Shown piece by piece: positions 8,689 through 17,818 of a stretch of 50,214 bases of DNA. The stretch is taken from assembly GCA_903896925.1 (NCBI GenBank), contig CAITZM010000005.1, positions 1-50,214 on the forward strand. Direction: 5' to 3'. The notes below the pieces were generated by a model that worked only from the letters and a program-made list of their open reading frames with translations, had not been told where the DNA came from and made no database searches. The DNA is from an uncultured Lentisphaerota bacterium (lineage in GTDB: Bacteria; Verrucomicrobiota; Kiritimatiellia; CAIQIC01). The number at the start of each line of letters is the position of its first letter. Position 1 is the first letter of the stretch. The position numbers and the translations under genes are program-made.

Positions 8689-9138
8689 ACCTGTTGGGTT
8701 TGCATCGAAGCAGAAATTCCGTGGCGGCAGGCGGCTCGCCCGGCTTTTACTGGTACGGCTTTGCGGTCAGGTGGATGTCGGGCTAAGGCGGCGGGACGCC
8801 GCCTGCACCGGCACGCGGGACGCGTGCCGCCACGAAGCTCCGAGGCGAATTTGTTTCCTGTGGGCGGGGCTTCCAGCCCCGCGAACCCCATCCAAACAGA
8901 AACACAGGCTGAAATCCCCGGCCAGTCTGTGAGAACGGGTAGGTGCGTTGTGGTGACACCCGATCACCACCGACTCACGTCGGCGGCTACAGAGAATTTG
9001 GCGGAACGCGCCCTGCATGAAGTGCCTCGTCCCTGTAGCCGCATTCGTGAGCATGCGGCCCGCAACGCCAAAACCGCAGTCTCACGAGTGCGGCTACGGA
9101 AGGCAATCAGACCTGAAGTTGCGTGCAGCTGTCGGTGC
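8689..9138. repeat. Non-coding spacer with hairpin repeats
   Basis: No gene is visible in this 450-bp spacer. It holds a GGCGGCGGGACGCCGCC hairpin followed by a GCACGCGGGACGCGTGC hairpin (8779-8827), a GGCGGGGCTTCCAGCCCCG hairpin (about 8862), an arm ending GTCGGCGGCTACA (about 8978), and a pair reading tgtagccgcattcgtgagc (9035) and ctcacgagtgcggctac (9082). The first two hairpins recur in reverse orientation at the right edge of the window (50154-50205). Confidence 0.75.
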
Positions 9139-11514
9139 TCACCGCACTTCGAGCACCTGCACGTCCTCGGCGGCGAGCGTCAGGGTGGTCGCACGTGCTT
9201 TCCACGCGAGGGGTGCTCCTGAGAGGAGTTCGTGGCTGGCGGCACCCGGTGCGTCGTCGAGGGCGATGGTGACCGTGCGCGGTCCGGCACCGGAGTTGAA
9301 CACGGTCAGATATTTTTCGCCGAAGCGTTCTACCAGCACCTGCGCGTCGCTGGACCGTGCCCGCGTGACCGGTTCCCAGCCGGCCTCGGCGATGAGCTTG
9401 CAGAGCGGGACGTACTTCTTGAACAGGTCGCGGTCGCGCTCATACAGCTCGGGCCGCGTGAAGTAGGCGCCGGATGAGGCGTCGGCGCTGAAAAAGCCGG
9501 GGAACATGCCGAAGGCGAGGCAGCGCTGCATATACTTCTCGACGTGTTCATGCGAGAGCCTGCTGAAGTCGGAGTTCATCAGGAAACAGTAGGGCTTGCC
9601 GCGGCAGAGCGCGCGGCGGTAGAGCAGCTCGTCGGCGCTCATCGGGCGCCATTTCCCGACGTGGTTCCAGTCGGTCTCGGTGCCGAGCACGTCGAGCTGC
9701 GGCGCGAGCCAGCAGAGGCTGCCGGGCGTGGAGTTGGCCATCATCAGCCTGTTCTGGCCGTGCACGTCGCGGGCGAGCGCCCGGACATACTCGAAGACCA
9801 GCAGGCCGCGGAACAGCGCCGGCCGATGCGAGTCCGGGGCAAACGTCAGCGGTGTCTGCGCGGCGGCGAAGTGGTCGCGCCGGAAATTCAGCACATCCGT
9901 CACGTAGCACTCGGCCGAGTCCACGTACTCGCCATCGAGATCGCCCTTGCGCTGCGCGCCGTAAAGTTTCTCGCGTAACGGGGCATTCCACTTCTGCGAG
10001 AAGTCGGTGATGTCGCCTGCGACGCCCGGCATCGAGTTCATGCTCCACACCGCGCCGTTGCACCACGGCGTGTCGAGCAGCCGAGCGGCGAACCGGCCCT
10101 GTTCGTCGTGGTAGCCGCTGGCGAGGAAGGCGCGCGCCGGCGCGTTGCTCTGCGCAGCGAGCCTCTTTGCCTCGGTCAGCGCGGCGTCGATGGTGCGTGG
10201 CAGGTCCTTGGGCATTTTCATCCACCACGTCATCGGCTCGGTGTAGCGGAAGGTGAGGATGTCGTGGGCGTCGTCCCACTTCGTCTCGTCATTGCCCTCC
10301 TTGAAGCGGAAGCCGAAATCCTCCCACTGCGCCACCTTGCTGATCTTGGCGAACGGCATCCAAAGCCCCTGGTGCGCCACGCGGCGTTGGAACTGGCCGG
10401 GGAACAGTTCGTAGAAGCGTGCCAGCGCCGACCGGAAGGCCCACGCCGGATCGAACGCGAACTGGCAGAAGCGCAGCCGTGCGCAGGGCTGCTCCGGCGT
10501 CAGGCCGAGATCGAAGGCGAGGAACAGTTCGTGCGTGCCGGCGTTGTAGCCGGCGCGGAAGAAGGCGGGCTGCTCCATATCGATGCCGAGAGCCGCGCCA
10601 TGCTTGCCGTCGCTGAGCGCCGCGAACGGCCAGCGCGAGAGGCGGCCCCTGCCCGCGGGCGTGCCGTGCGTCACCATGTATTCGCGGCCCGCCACCGTCG
10701 CTTCGCTCTGGCCCGGCCCCGCGAGCCAGCGCCAGCCTTCGCCCGCCACCGGCACGGCATAGATCAACGTCACGGCGCGATCCTTGCCGGTCGTGTCGGT
10801 CAACGTCACGTCGATGAAGGTTCCGCTGCGTTGGGCTTCCAGCTTGAGCCCCAGCGCCTCGCGGTCGAGGCGTACAAAGTCGGAGCCGGCGGCGACATCG
10901 CGGACATGGAACCCCTCGGCCGGCGCGGCCTTGGGGATCACCGGTACGCCGTCGAACAGGCACGCGCCGGCGGGCGCCTCGACGGTGCGCAGTTCGGCGT
11001 CGCGGAACTCCGCGCGCCCGCCGTGGCCGCGCAGGAGCAGGTTGACCGTCAGCGATTTCACCGGTTTCTCCGGCAGCACCGTGACCTCGCGCCGCTGCCA
11101 GTCGTGCGTGCCGACGTCGAAGCTGGCGATCTGGCCCCACAGCGACGTGCCGTCGGTGTAGGCGAGGTCGAGGTAGAGCGCATAGTTGCTGTCGCGCCCG
11201 CCGGTGACGCCGGCCGCCCGGCTCCAGGCGGAGGCGACGATCGGCTGCGGCGCGGTCTGGTTCAACACCACGTGCTGGGTGACGCCGCGCTTCGCCTTCG
11301 CGTCGCCGCCGTTGTCGCAGACCCAGACCCCGTCGCGAGTTTCAAAACCGGTTTCATAACCGCGCCACGCGGAGGCATTGATCAGATTCGCCGCGCCCTG
11401 CCGCGCGTCGAGCACGACCTTGACGACCTCGGCCTGGACCGCGGTCAGTGTCAGTGACGCCATCAGGCTCAAACGGATAAGGGCATTCACGCCAAAACGG
11501 CCATGACGGAGCAT
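9139..11514 (-). CDS. Secreted carbohydrate-active protein, probable TIM-barrel glycosidase of unassigned family
   Basis: The product of about 790 aa has a signal peptide (LIRLSLMASLTLTAVQA) and an N-terminal beta-sandwich with NINAS-like and VTVLPEKPVKSLTVNLLL strands, resembling carbohydrate-binding modules. The large second half looks like a glycosidase barrel: DILTFRYTEPMTWWMKMP, LDGEYVDSAECYVTD, LMMANSTPG, LDVLGTETDWNHVGKWRPM and a C-terminal beta domain. DGEYVDSAE offers acidic residues for catalysis, but I cannot name the family. The ATG at 11514 lies inside a GGGCCATGCTCCGTCATGGCC-like hairpin; a GTG at 11490, nearer the signal peptide, is an equally good start. Confidence 0.68.
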   Translation of the reverse strand: MLRHGRFGVNALIRLSLMASLTLTAVQAEVVKVVLDARQGAANLINASAWRGYETGFETRDGVWVCDNGGDAKAKRGVTQHVVLNQTAPQPIVASAWSRAAGVTGGRDSNYALYLDLAYTDGTSLWGQIASFDVGTHDWQRREVTVLPEKPVKSLTVNLLLRGHGGRAEFRDAELRTVEAPAGACLFDGVPVIPKAAPAEGFHVRDVAAGSDFVRLDREALGLKLEAQRSGTFIDVTLTDTTGKDRAVTLIYAVPVAGEGWRWLAGPGQSEATVAGREYMVTHGTPAGRGRLSRWPFAALSDGKHGAALGIDMEQPAFFRAGYNAGTHELFLAFDLGLTPEQPCARLRFCQFAFDPAWAFRSALARFYELFPGQFQRRVAHQGLWMPFAKISKVAQWEDFGFRFKEGNDETKWDDAHDILTFRYTEPMTWWMKMPKDLPRTIDAALTEAKRLAAQSNAPARAFLASGYHDEQGRFAARLLDTPWCNGAVWSMNSMPGVAGDITDFSQKWNAPLREKLYGAQRKGDLDGEYVDSAECYVTDVLNFRRDHFAAAQTPLTFAPDSHRPALFRGLLVFEYVRALARDVHGQNRLMMANSTPGSLCWLAPQLDVLGTETDWNHVGKWRPMSADELLYRRALCRGKPYCFLMNSDFSRLSHEHVEKYMQRCLAFGMFPGFFSADASSGAYFTRPELYERDRDLFKKYVPLCKLIAEAGWEPVTRARSSDAQVLVERFGEKYLTVFNSGAGPRTVTIALDDAPGAASHELLSGAPLAWKARATTLTLAAEDVQVLEVR

Positions 11515-11782
11515 GGCCCTCCACGGCGAGGCTGTGTGTTCTGCTCGTTGGAGGGACGCGCTCTGTCGCGTCCGTTGTCGTCCGACAAGTGTTTTGGTCA
11601 TGTTCATTTATTTTCGGCGGCAGGCGTGCCGCCGCTCCCGGCCGGAAAAAAGTTCTTGTTGGCGGGAGCTCCAGCTCCCGCGAGCTACAAACACAAGCTG
11701 ATAAGCGCGGGAGCAGGAGCTCCCGCCCACAAGGAGAGCGATCCGCGGTTATTTGTGAAAATCATCCATCCGCGTTTCGCGG
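11515..11782. repeat. Non-coding spacer with hairpin repeats
   Basis: The spacer contains GGGACGCGCTCTGTCGCGTCC (about 11553) and two inverted GGGAGCTCC-type hairpins (ggcgggagctccagctcccg at 11660 and its partner ending at 11727). It also has a degenerate ATCCGCGGTTATTTGTGAAAATC stretch of the kind that recurs as ATCCGTGAAATCTGTGG at 29527. No gene is evident. Confidence 0.7.
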
Positions 11783-13894
11783 TCACTGTGCTTTCTGGAG
11801 GTTTTCCCAGCGCACCGTCCATGAGCCGTCGTCGGGGAAACCGGGCGCGTGGCGTTGCGGCACGCTATTTGTTGCCGCAGGGTCTTGTGACGGTAACGAC
11901 TCCCAGCCGGCGGCCATCAGGGCCACGGCGTAGAGCAGGCCGCCGTTGCTCGGGAAATAGGGGAAGGGACCGCCGGTGCTCAGGCCGGCGGCGTTGAAGC
12001 CGTTTTTCTTCGACGGATGCAGCAAGGCGTCGAGCGCCAGGGCCGGCTCGCCGTTGCGTGCGGCGGCCATCGCCATCATCGGGAAATCCCAGCCCCAGCA
12101 GCGATCCCATTTCCACTCCGCCATCACCTTCCGCACGGTCGCTTTCATCACCTCCGGATCGACGCCGTCGCCGGGCAGCATGCCGAGCGGCCCGACGAGC
12201 GAGGGATGTTCCCAGTTCCACTTGGTGTAGGTGTTCGTCATGCCTTCCTGCTGGAGATACACGCCGTTCTCCACCGGTAGCGGAGCGAGGCCGCCGCGCA
12301 CCTTGTCCCAAGCGGCCTCCGGCGGCAGGCCCAGCCGCTCGCGCCACTGCTGCGCGAGGCGCAGTCCGTAGCGCCAGTAGCTCAACTCGTAGGTGGGATT
12401 GCACGTGAGCAGCGGGTCCGTGTTTTCCGGGACGGTCTTGAGCGGCGGCCCGAGGACGTATTGGCCGGTCGCGCTGTCGGGGAAGGCATAGGAGGTGAGG
12501 AAGTTCGCGGTGTCGTTGACGACCTCGCTCCACTTCTCCAGCGTCGCCGGGGTCGGGTGCAGCCTGTAATCCATTTCCGCGTAGAAGATCGGGTGCGGCT
12601 GCTGCCAGATCAGCAGCGGGCCTACGCCCGAGGGCGCGTCATGGCCGTCGGGGCCGACCATCTTCGGCCAGCGTGCGCCGCGGTAGCCCTGGGTCTGGGC
12701 GAGCTGGCGCGCGACCGGCAGCGTCTGGCGATACCAGTCGAGGCTGCGCTCGAACAGCGGCCAGCGGTCCCAGAGCGCATAGTGCGCGCCGTGCCACCAG
12801 TGCATCTCGAGGTGGAACTTGCCGTTCCAACCGTTGTTGAACAGGCCGCTTTCCTGCGGCGGCACCGAGCCGGCCTCGTTCACCGCGAGCAGATATTGCG
12901 AGAGTACGATTCTGCGCTCCAGTTCGAACCAGCGCGGATCCTTGCTGCCGGACAGATCCACCGCGCCGCCGGTGCTCCAGAAGCGTTTCCAATGCTGGGA
13001 ACTTTCGGTAAAGACTTTCCCAAGGCCTGGAAACTCATCCGCAAACGGTGTTGCGGAAAAGCCACAAACGAGCTCCAGCGCGTCGGCTTTGCGGCCGGGC
13101 TGCAAGACGGAGGTGTGGGGCGTCGCCGTTTTCAATTCGCACGTGCCGTTCCACGCGAGGCGGACGGAGTATTTATCGGCATCCAGCTGGCGCGCGAAGT
13201 CCGCGCGCTGCGCGCCGCTCGTCAGCGTGGTCGTGTGCGCTTCCGGTTTGGCCCAGTCCGCACCGTCTTTGCCGGGATGGCCGTAGGGGAAGGCCAGCTC
13301 CACCGTGAGCCGCCCGGCGGCGAGCAGCGGCGATTCGATTTTCACAGCGACCGCATCGAGCGTCGGATGGCAGGCGGTCTCGACGCGCACCGGCTGGCCG
13401 CCGAGTTCGTAGCGGCTGGTGATGACACCGCGCCAGAGATCGAGTTCCTGCTGAATTTTCGAGACAGCCTTCACCGTGAGCGGCTGTCCATCGAGCAGCA
13501 GCCGCAGCCGGCCGAGGTTGAAGCAGTGCGGATTTTCGCGCAGCCAGGCGTAAAGTTTTTCCTGCCCTTTGCTGCTGGTCGGATAGCCGACCAGGCGGCC
13601 GTGGGTGTCGTAATCCTTGAGCTGAAAATCCTCGACCTTCTGTCCGGCCGGCAGCGGGAACGAATGCCAGCCCCAGTGTGACAGCGTATTGCCGTAGCAG
13701 GATTGCAGGCCGGTTACATCCACGCCGAAGGCGAACTCGCCGTTGCCGACCTGCAGCGTCTGATGTTCGTTGGCGTTGGTCAGCGTGACGTTGTGCCGCG
13801 TCACCAGCGCGTGGCGGTCGATCGGCTCCGCGCGCGCGCCGGCACCGAGCAGGCCGAGGAGGAGCGTCAAACCCAAGCGAGCTTTCATTTGCAT
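11783..13894 (-). CDS. Secreted six-hairpin glycosidase-superfamily protein
   Basis: The 703-aa product starts at 13894, supported by AAGGA seven nt upstream, and has a signal peptide (MKARLGLTLLLGLLGAGARA). The N-terminal beta domain includes HNVTLTNANEHQTLQVGNGE. The helical half contains QESGLFNNGWNGKFHLEMHW and WWHGAHYALWDRWPLFERSL, a layout typical of (alpha/alpha)6 glycosidases related to GH65/GH95-type enzymes. The sugar specificity is not readable. Two TTCCAA-type palindromes at 12985-13033 are within the coding region and encode part of the FPGLGKVFTESSQHWKRF stretch. The gene is one of a run of secreted enzymes, several on the same strand but separated by repeat-filled spacers. Confidence 0.72.
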   Translation of the reverse strand: MQMKARLGLTLLLGLLGAGARAEPIDRHALVTRHNVTLTNANEHQTLQVGNGEFAFGVDVTGLQSCYGNTLSHWGWHSFPLPAGQKVEDFQLKDYDTHGRLVGYPTSSKGQEKLYAWLRENPHCFNLGRLRLLLDGQPLTVKAVSKIQQELDLWRGVITSRYELGGQPVRVETACHPTLDAVAVKIESPLLAAGRLTVELAFPYGHPGKDGADWAKPEAHTTTLTSGAQRADFARQLDADKYSVRLAWNGTCELKTATPHTSVLQPGRKADALELVCGFSATPFADEFPGLGKVFTESSQHWKRFWSTGGAVDLSGSKDPRWFELERRIVLSQYLLAVNEAGSVPPQESGLFNNGWNGKFHLEMHWWHGAHYALWDRWPLFERSLDWYRQTLPVARQLAQTQGYRGARWPKMVGPDGHDAPSGVGPLLIWQQPHPIFYAEMDYRLHPTPATLEKWSEVVNDTANFLTSYAFPDSATGQYVLGPPLKTVPENTDPLLTCNPTYELSYWRYGLRLAQQWRERLGLPPEAAWDKVRGGLAPLPVENGVYLQQEGMTNTYTKWNWEHPSLVGPLGMLPGDGVDPEVMKATVRKVMAEWKWDRCWGWDFPMMAMAAARNGEPALALDALLHPSKKNGFNAAGLSTGGPFPYFPSNGGLLYAVALMAAGWESLPSQDPAATNSVPQRHAPGFPDDGSWTVRWENLQKAQ
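12985..13033. repeat. Two TTCCAA-type palindromes within a CDS
   Basis: GTTTCCAATGCTGGGAAC (12985-13002) and TTTCCCAAGGCCTGGAAA (13016-13033) are imperfect palindromes 13 nt apart. They lie in frame inside the six-hairpin glycosidase gene. Confidence 0.7.
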
Positions 13895-14645
13895 GGCGAT
13901 TCCTTTGCTGGTGAGGCGACATGAAACCACAAACGCGCCGCTGTGCGAAGAAAGAAGAGACTGCGAATCGCGCAAGAACTTTCGAAATGTCGGTAGGGCG
14001 GCCACGCCGTGGCCGCCGAGCACCAGCCAACGCCTTGCCTGTATCTGCCAGCGCGCCTGCGGTGAGCGTGCCTGTCGCCGCGCCCGCCGGGTCACACTGC
14101 GACGCGTTGGATGATTTCCCGGCGCTCGCGGCGCGAGCGCCCTATCTCGCGCGCGGTGCATCAATCCTCTTGGGTAGGGACGGCGCGCCGTCGCCGTCCG
14201 TGAAATCATCCCTGACGTGGGGTGATTCCCCGGCGCGCACGGCGTGCGCGCCCTGTCTGAAAGCATCTCTCCGCTAGGTCTTCGTGACCGCACTCGTGAG
14301 TGTGCGGTGCGTGTTTGGTGGTGGGTGGTCCGCATTCTGACGAATGCGGCTACGAGAGCGGAGAAACGGATGTTGAGGTGTGACATGCTTTCGAAGTAGC
14401 CGCCGACGTGAGTCGGCGGAGGGTGTGCGGCGCGTTGTGGCGAGCCTGCCGCGTTCTCACGAACGCGGCTACACGGCGCGGCAGATGGTTGGGGTGACGA
14501 TGACATAGACCCCCGTTCTTCTGTAGCGGCGGTCTGCGACCGCCGTCGGCGGCCACAGGCCGCCGCTACAGCCTTGCTCAACACACGCGGCGGGCTGCTA
14601 ACCGCGCGACTTGCTGCGCGTTGCCGCATCGTGGTAGAAGCGGCC
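13895..14645. repeat. Repeat-dense non-coding spacer, 750 bp
   Basis: No convincing gene is seen. Hairpins recognised, left to right: ggtagggcggccacgccgtg (13991); two paired units with GGCGCTCGCGGCGCGAGCGCC (14118) and GGCGCGCACGGCGTGCGCGCC (14232); gtagggacggcgcgccgtcg (14173); ACCGCACTCGTGAGTGTGCGGT (14288) facing CCGCATTCTGACGAATGCGG (14330); GCCGCCGACGTGAGTCGGCGG (14400) facing CCGCGTTCTCACGAACGCGG (14452); and ctgtagcggcggtctgcgac (14521) facing ggccgccgctacag. The constant edges read TGTAGC or GCTACA while stems differ. Confidence 0.75.
14611..14640 (+). promoter_or_regulatory. Putative promoter for the GH43 gene (leaderless)
   Basis: TTGCTG at 14611 and TAGAAG at 14635 are separated by 18 nt, and the -10 box ends 5 nt before the ATG at 14646. 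The geometry implies a transcript with almost no leader. Confidence 0.4.
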
Positions 14646-15656
14646 ATGAAAATACTGCTGAGCCTCACCCTCGCGGCCGCGCTGACGCCCTGTGTTTTGC
14701 GGGCGGCCAACACCGAGTTCAAGCCGGGCGAAATCTGGACCGACACCAGCGGTGCGCCGATCAACGCTCACGGCGGCGGGCTGCTCTATCACGACCAGAC
14801 CTATTACTGGTACGGCGAGATCAAGACCGGGAAAACCTGGTCACCCAAAAGCAATAGTGGCTGGGGAGGCACGCGGGTGGATGTGGTCGGCATCTCCTGC
14901 TATTCGTCCAAGGATCTGCTCAACTGGAAGCACGAGGGCAATGTCCTCCCCGCGGTGCAGGACGATCCGCAGCACGAGCTGCACAAGAGCAAGGTCGTCG
15001 AGCGCCCGAAGGTGATCTACAACAAGGCGACGAAGAAGTTCGTGATGTGGATGCACATCGATTCCGAGGACTACCAGCTCGCCCATGCCGGCGTCGCGGT
15101 CAGCGACCAACCGACCGGCCCGTTCCAGTATCTCGGCAGCTGCCGGCCCGACGGGGCGATGAGCCGCGACATGACCGTGTTCCAGGACGACGACGGCAAG
15201 GCCTACCTTTTCCACTCCTCGGAAGACAACAAGACGATGCACATCGCGCTGTTGTCCGACGATTACCTGAAGCCGTCCGGAAAATTCGCGCGCGTGTTTG
15301 AGGGCCGTTCGATGGAGGCGCCCGCCGTGTTCAAGCATCAGGGCCGCTATTATTTCATGGCGTCGGATTGCACCGGTTGGGCGCCGAACGCCGCGCGCTC
15401 GGCGGTGGCGGATTCGATCTGGGGCCCGTGGCGGGAACTGGGCAATCCGTGCCGCGGCCCCGACGCCGCGCTGACTTTCCACGGCCAGAGCTCCTACATC
15501 CTGCCGGTGGCCGGCCAGCCCGGCACATTCATTTGCTACCTCGACCGCTGGAAACAGTTCGACCTGCAGGACTCCCGCTACCTCTGGCTTCCCCTGCAGC
15601 TGACCGCCGCCGGCTTCGAAGTGCCGTGGAAAGATAGCTGGAAGCTGGCGAAGTGA
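14646..15656 (+). CDS. Secreted GH43 family glycosidase (exo-beta-1,3-galactanase-like)
   Basis: The 336-aa product has a signal peptide (MKILLSLTLAAALTPCVLRA). The mature protein begins with the five-bladed propeller signature WTDTSGAPINAHGGG and LYHDQTYYWYGE. VERPKVIYN (Glu120), SRDMTVFQDDDGKAYL (Asp175) and MEAPAVFKHQGRYYFM (Glu224) give the acidic residues expected in GH43. The INAHGGG opening is like the subfamily that includes exo-beta-1,3-galactanases, where the usual N-terminal catalytic Asp is missing; this subfamily call is inference. It would release sugars from arabinogalactan-type side chains, fitting the neighbouring rhamnosidase-like enzyme. It ends just before a heptamer repeat. 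Confidence 0.82.
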   Translation: MKILLSLTLAAALTPCVLRAANTEFKPGEIWTDTSGAPINAHGGGLLYHDQTYYWYGEIKTGKTWSPKSNSGWGGTRVDVVGISCYSSKDLLNWKHEGNVLPAVQDDPQHELHKSKVVERPKVIYNKATKKFVMWMHIDSEDYQLAHAGVAVSDQPTGPFQYLGSCRPDGAMSRDMTVFQDDDGKAYLFHSSEDNKTMHIALLSDDYLKPSGKFARVFEGRSMEAPAVFKHQGRYYFMASDCTGWAPNAARSAVADSIWGPWRELGNPCRGPDAALTFHGQSSYILPVAGQPGTFICYLDRWKQFDLQDSRYLWLPLQLTAAGFEVPWKDSWKLAK

Positions 15657-16215
15657 AGCGAGGCTTGAACATCGAACACTGAACATCCAACATCGAACAT
15701 CGAAGGTCAGAGTGATTTTATGTAGCCGCACTTGCGCGAGTGCGGTTCTGCTGGGTGGGCCGCATTCTGACGAATGCGGCTACGCGGACGGTGCCACTGG
15801 TGCTGACGCGTACCACAATCCGGATGTAGCCGCCGACGTCAGTCGGCGGACGCCGTGCGTTAACCAGCGACCTGGCCATCGCACTCTGACGAACACGGCT
15901 GCTTTTCGGGTGGGTTTCTTCTGTAGCGGCGGTCTGCGACCGCCGTCGGCGGCCACCGGCCCCCGCTACAGTATTGATCAACATGGGTAGCGTTTCGAAG
16001 TATCGGTAGGGCGGCCACGCCGTGGCTGCCGGTCACCACCCGAGGCGTTGATTTCAGTCTGTTTACAAGGGTAGTGGCGCGCCTGTGTTGGGGTCGAAGA
16101 TGGCCGCATTCTGACGAATGCGGCTACGTTTTATCGACGGTTTTTCTGTAGCCGGGGTCGGCAACCCCGGCGCCGACATCACCGGTGGCGGCTACAGTTT
16201 GCCCGGCCGCATATT
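15657..16215. repeat. Repeat-dense non-coding spacer, 560 bp
   Basis: The spacer contains a heptamer tract at 15664-15703. Hairpin pairs follow: tgtagccgcacttgcgcgag (15720) facing CCGCATTCTGACGAATGCGG (15761), gtagccgccgacgtcagtcg (15825), ctgtagcggcggtctgcgac (15921) with a facing CCGCTACAG, ggtagggcggccacgccgtg (16005), CCGCATTCTGACGAATGCGG (16104), and tgtagccggggtcggcaacc (16147) facing ggtggcggctaca. No gene is visible. Confidence 0.75.
15664..15703. repeat. GAACATC heptamer tandem repeat
   Basis: Five to six near-identical 7-bp units (GAACATC, GAACACT, GAACATCC, AACATC) follow the GH43 stop codon. It is the reverse complement of the tract inside the GH106-like gene at 974-1043. Confidence 0.85.
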
Positions 16216-17499
16216 TCACACCAGCGTCCACGGCGCGCGCATGGCGCGGCCGGTCATCGCGTTGGCCCCGGCGTCGTCGAGGAAGCGCTCGGCGGCGGGA
16301 TCCCAGCGCAGGGGGCGCTTGAGCTGGATGGCGATGTTGGCGAGGTGGCAGAGCGAGCTGCTGCGGTGGCCGCATTCGGCCGGCGCGACAGGTTCGCGGC
16401 GCGAGCGGATGCAGTGCAGCCAGTTCTGGAAGTGGTCGTTGGTCTGGTCGGTGAGGTGCAGCGGATTGCCAGGCACCTTCAGCGAGAGCAGCGACTTCGA
16501 CGAGGCTTCCAGTTCGCCGCTGTGGACGTGATAGAACACCCAGCCTTCATCGCCCTCGAACTTCACGCCGCGCGGCTCGACGCTCGCGATCTCCAGCTTC
16601 ACGCCGTTGGCATAGCGCGCGTGGATTTCGTAGTCGTAGGCCGTGTTCCACAGGCCCTCGGCCGGGAACACGCCGCGCCCCTCGATGGCGACCGGCCCGG
16701 TGCGATCCATCCCGCTGCCGTACTGAGCAAGATCGCCGACATGGCAACCGCGGTCGGTCAGTTCGCCGTCGGAATAGTCGAGCAGCCAGCGGAAGTTCCC
16801 ATGGCAGCGCTTCGGCGTATACGGGGCCCACGGCGCGGGGCCGAGCCAGAAATTATAGTCGAAGCCTTCCGGCACCGGCTCGGTCGGCTGCAGGGGGATC
16901 TCGTGCTGGATGGCCGGCAGGTTGACGCGGATCGTGTGGAGGCGCCCGAGCGCGCCGCTGCGCGCCAGCTCGCAGGCAAAGCGTCCGCCTGGCCGCGACC
17001 GCTCCTGGCTGCCGGTCTGCAGGATGCGCCCGTGCCGGCGCACGGCTTCCGCCGCCGCGCGCCCCTCAGCGATGGTCGGCGCGAACGGCTTCTCGCAGTA
17101 GATGTCCTTGCCTGCCTTGGCCGCCGCGATGGTGATCAGCGAGTGCCAGTTTTCCGGCGTGCAGACCAGCACGGCATCGATATCCGGGCGCGCGAGCAGC
17201 TCACGGAAGTCGTTGTAGGCGGCGCAGGCGGTGTTGCCATACTGCTGGTCCACACGCGCCTTGGCCAGATCGCGGCGCGAGCGATCCACGTCGCAGACGG
17301 CGAGCAACTGCACGTCGGACAAGATCAGGCTGCTCTGCATGTCCGTCGTGCCGCGGCCCCCGGTGCCGATGACGCCGAGGCCGATCCGGTTGCTGGGAGC
17401 GTCTGCGCCGCGCAGCCGCGCCGGCAGGAGCAGGGGGAAGCCCGCGAACGCAGCGGTCTTGAGAAAGTTACGGCGCGAAACATCGGTTCTGAATTTCAT
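16216..17499 (-). CDS. Tat-exported Gfo/Idh/MocA-family oxidoreductase
   Basis: The 427-aa protein starts with a twin-arginine signal (TDVSRRNFLKTAAFAGFPLL) followed by the Rossmann GVIGTGGRG motif at ~44. It continues with VLVCTPENWHSL and the family EKPFAPT motif, whose Lys is the usual catalytic residue. A C-terminal domain has LTDRGCHVGDLAQYGSG and ends with the GRAMRAPWTL tail. Such exported NAD(P)-dependent oxidoreductases are abundant in this group and often act on sugars freed by neighbouring hydrolases, possibly via 3-keto intermediates; the substrate here is unknown. GGAAGG lies 9 nt before the ATG. A TTCCAA palindrome sits 32 nt upstream. Confidence 0.88.
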   Translation of the reverse strand: MKFRTDVSRRNFLKTAAFAGFPLLLPARLRGADAPSNRIGLGVIGTGGRGTTDMQSSLILSDVQLLAVCDVDRSRRDLAKARVDQQYGNTACAAYNDFRELLARPDIDAVLVCTPENWHSLITIAAAKAGKDIYCEKPFAPTIAEGRAAAEAVRRHGRILQTGSQERSRPGGRFACELARSGALGRLHTIRVNLPAIQHEIPLQPTEPVPEGFDYNFWLGPAPWAPYTPKRCHGNFRWLLDYSDGELTDRGCHVGDLAQYGSGMDRTGPVAIEGRGVFPAEGLWNTAYDYEIHARYANGVKLEIASVEPRGVKFEGDEGWVFYHVHSGELEASSKSLLSLKVPGNPLHLTDQTNDHFQNWLHCIRSRREPVAPAECGHRSSSLCHLANIAIQLKRPLRWDPAAERFLDDAGANAMTGRAMRAPWTLV

Positions 17500-17530
17500 G
17501 TTCTGATTCCTTCCGCCATCGGATCATCTC

Positions 17531-17547
17531 GTTCCAAGCGTTGGAAC
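17531..17547. repeat. GTTCCAAGCGTTGGAAC palindrome
   Basis: This is a perfect 17-nt inverted repeat with 7-nt arms and a GCG centre, located 32 nt upstream of the oxidoreductase start codon, in leader position. It is an intergenic member of the TTCCAA family. Confidence 0.85.
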
Positions 17548-17610
17548 GATGGAATAACGCGGCGGCGGCGGTTTTGTTGCCTTTGATCCTGCTGAGACGC
17601 AGATTCCTTA

Positions 17611-17680
17611 CGGCAGGACGAGGCCTCTGGCCGCGCCGCGCCGGGTTGTTTTCGGCTCGGCCGGAGGCCTCGCCCTACCG
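17611..17680. repeat. REPIN-like inverted pair, copy 1
   Basis: A left arm (ggcaggacgaggcctctggc) faces a right arm (ctcggccggaggcctcgccctacc), about 70 bp in all. It is the most degraded of three copies around the RAYT gene. Confidence 0.7.
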
Positions 17681-17747
17681 AAACGACTCGCGATGCAACG
17701 CGGTTCGACTTGTCAGTGTTTTTATGGGAAGTGGCGCAGTTTATTGT

Positions 17748-17810
17748 GGTAGGGCGAACCCTCCGGGTGAGCCGACAACAGCCTGACTCGGTCAGAGGCC
17801 TCGCCCTACC
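17748..17810. repeat. REPIN-like inverted pair, copy 2
   Basis: A left arm ggtagggcgaaccctccggg and a right arm tcagaggcctcgccctacc, 63 bp, end 8 nt before the RAYT stop codon region. Both ends are GGTAGGGCG/CGCCCTACC. Confidence 0.8.
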
Positions 17811-17818
17811 AAACCAGT

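Noticed and set aside
13895..14645. Possible CRISPR array in the repeat-dense spacer
   Set aside because: Units are hairpins of different sequence without constant repeat length or unique spacers, and no cas gene is near.
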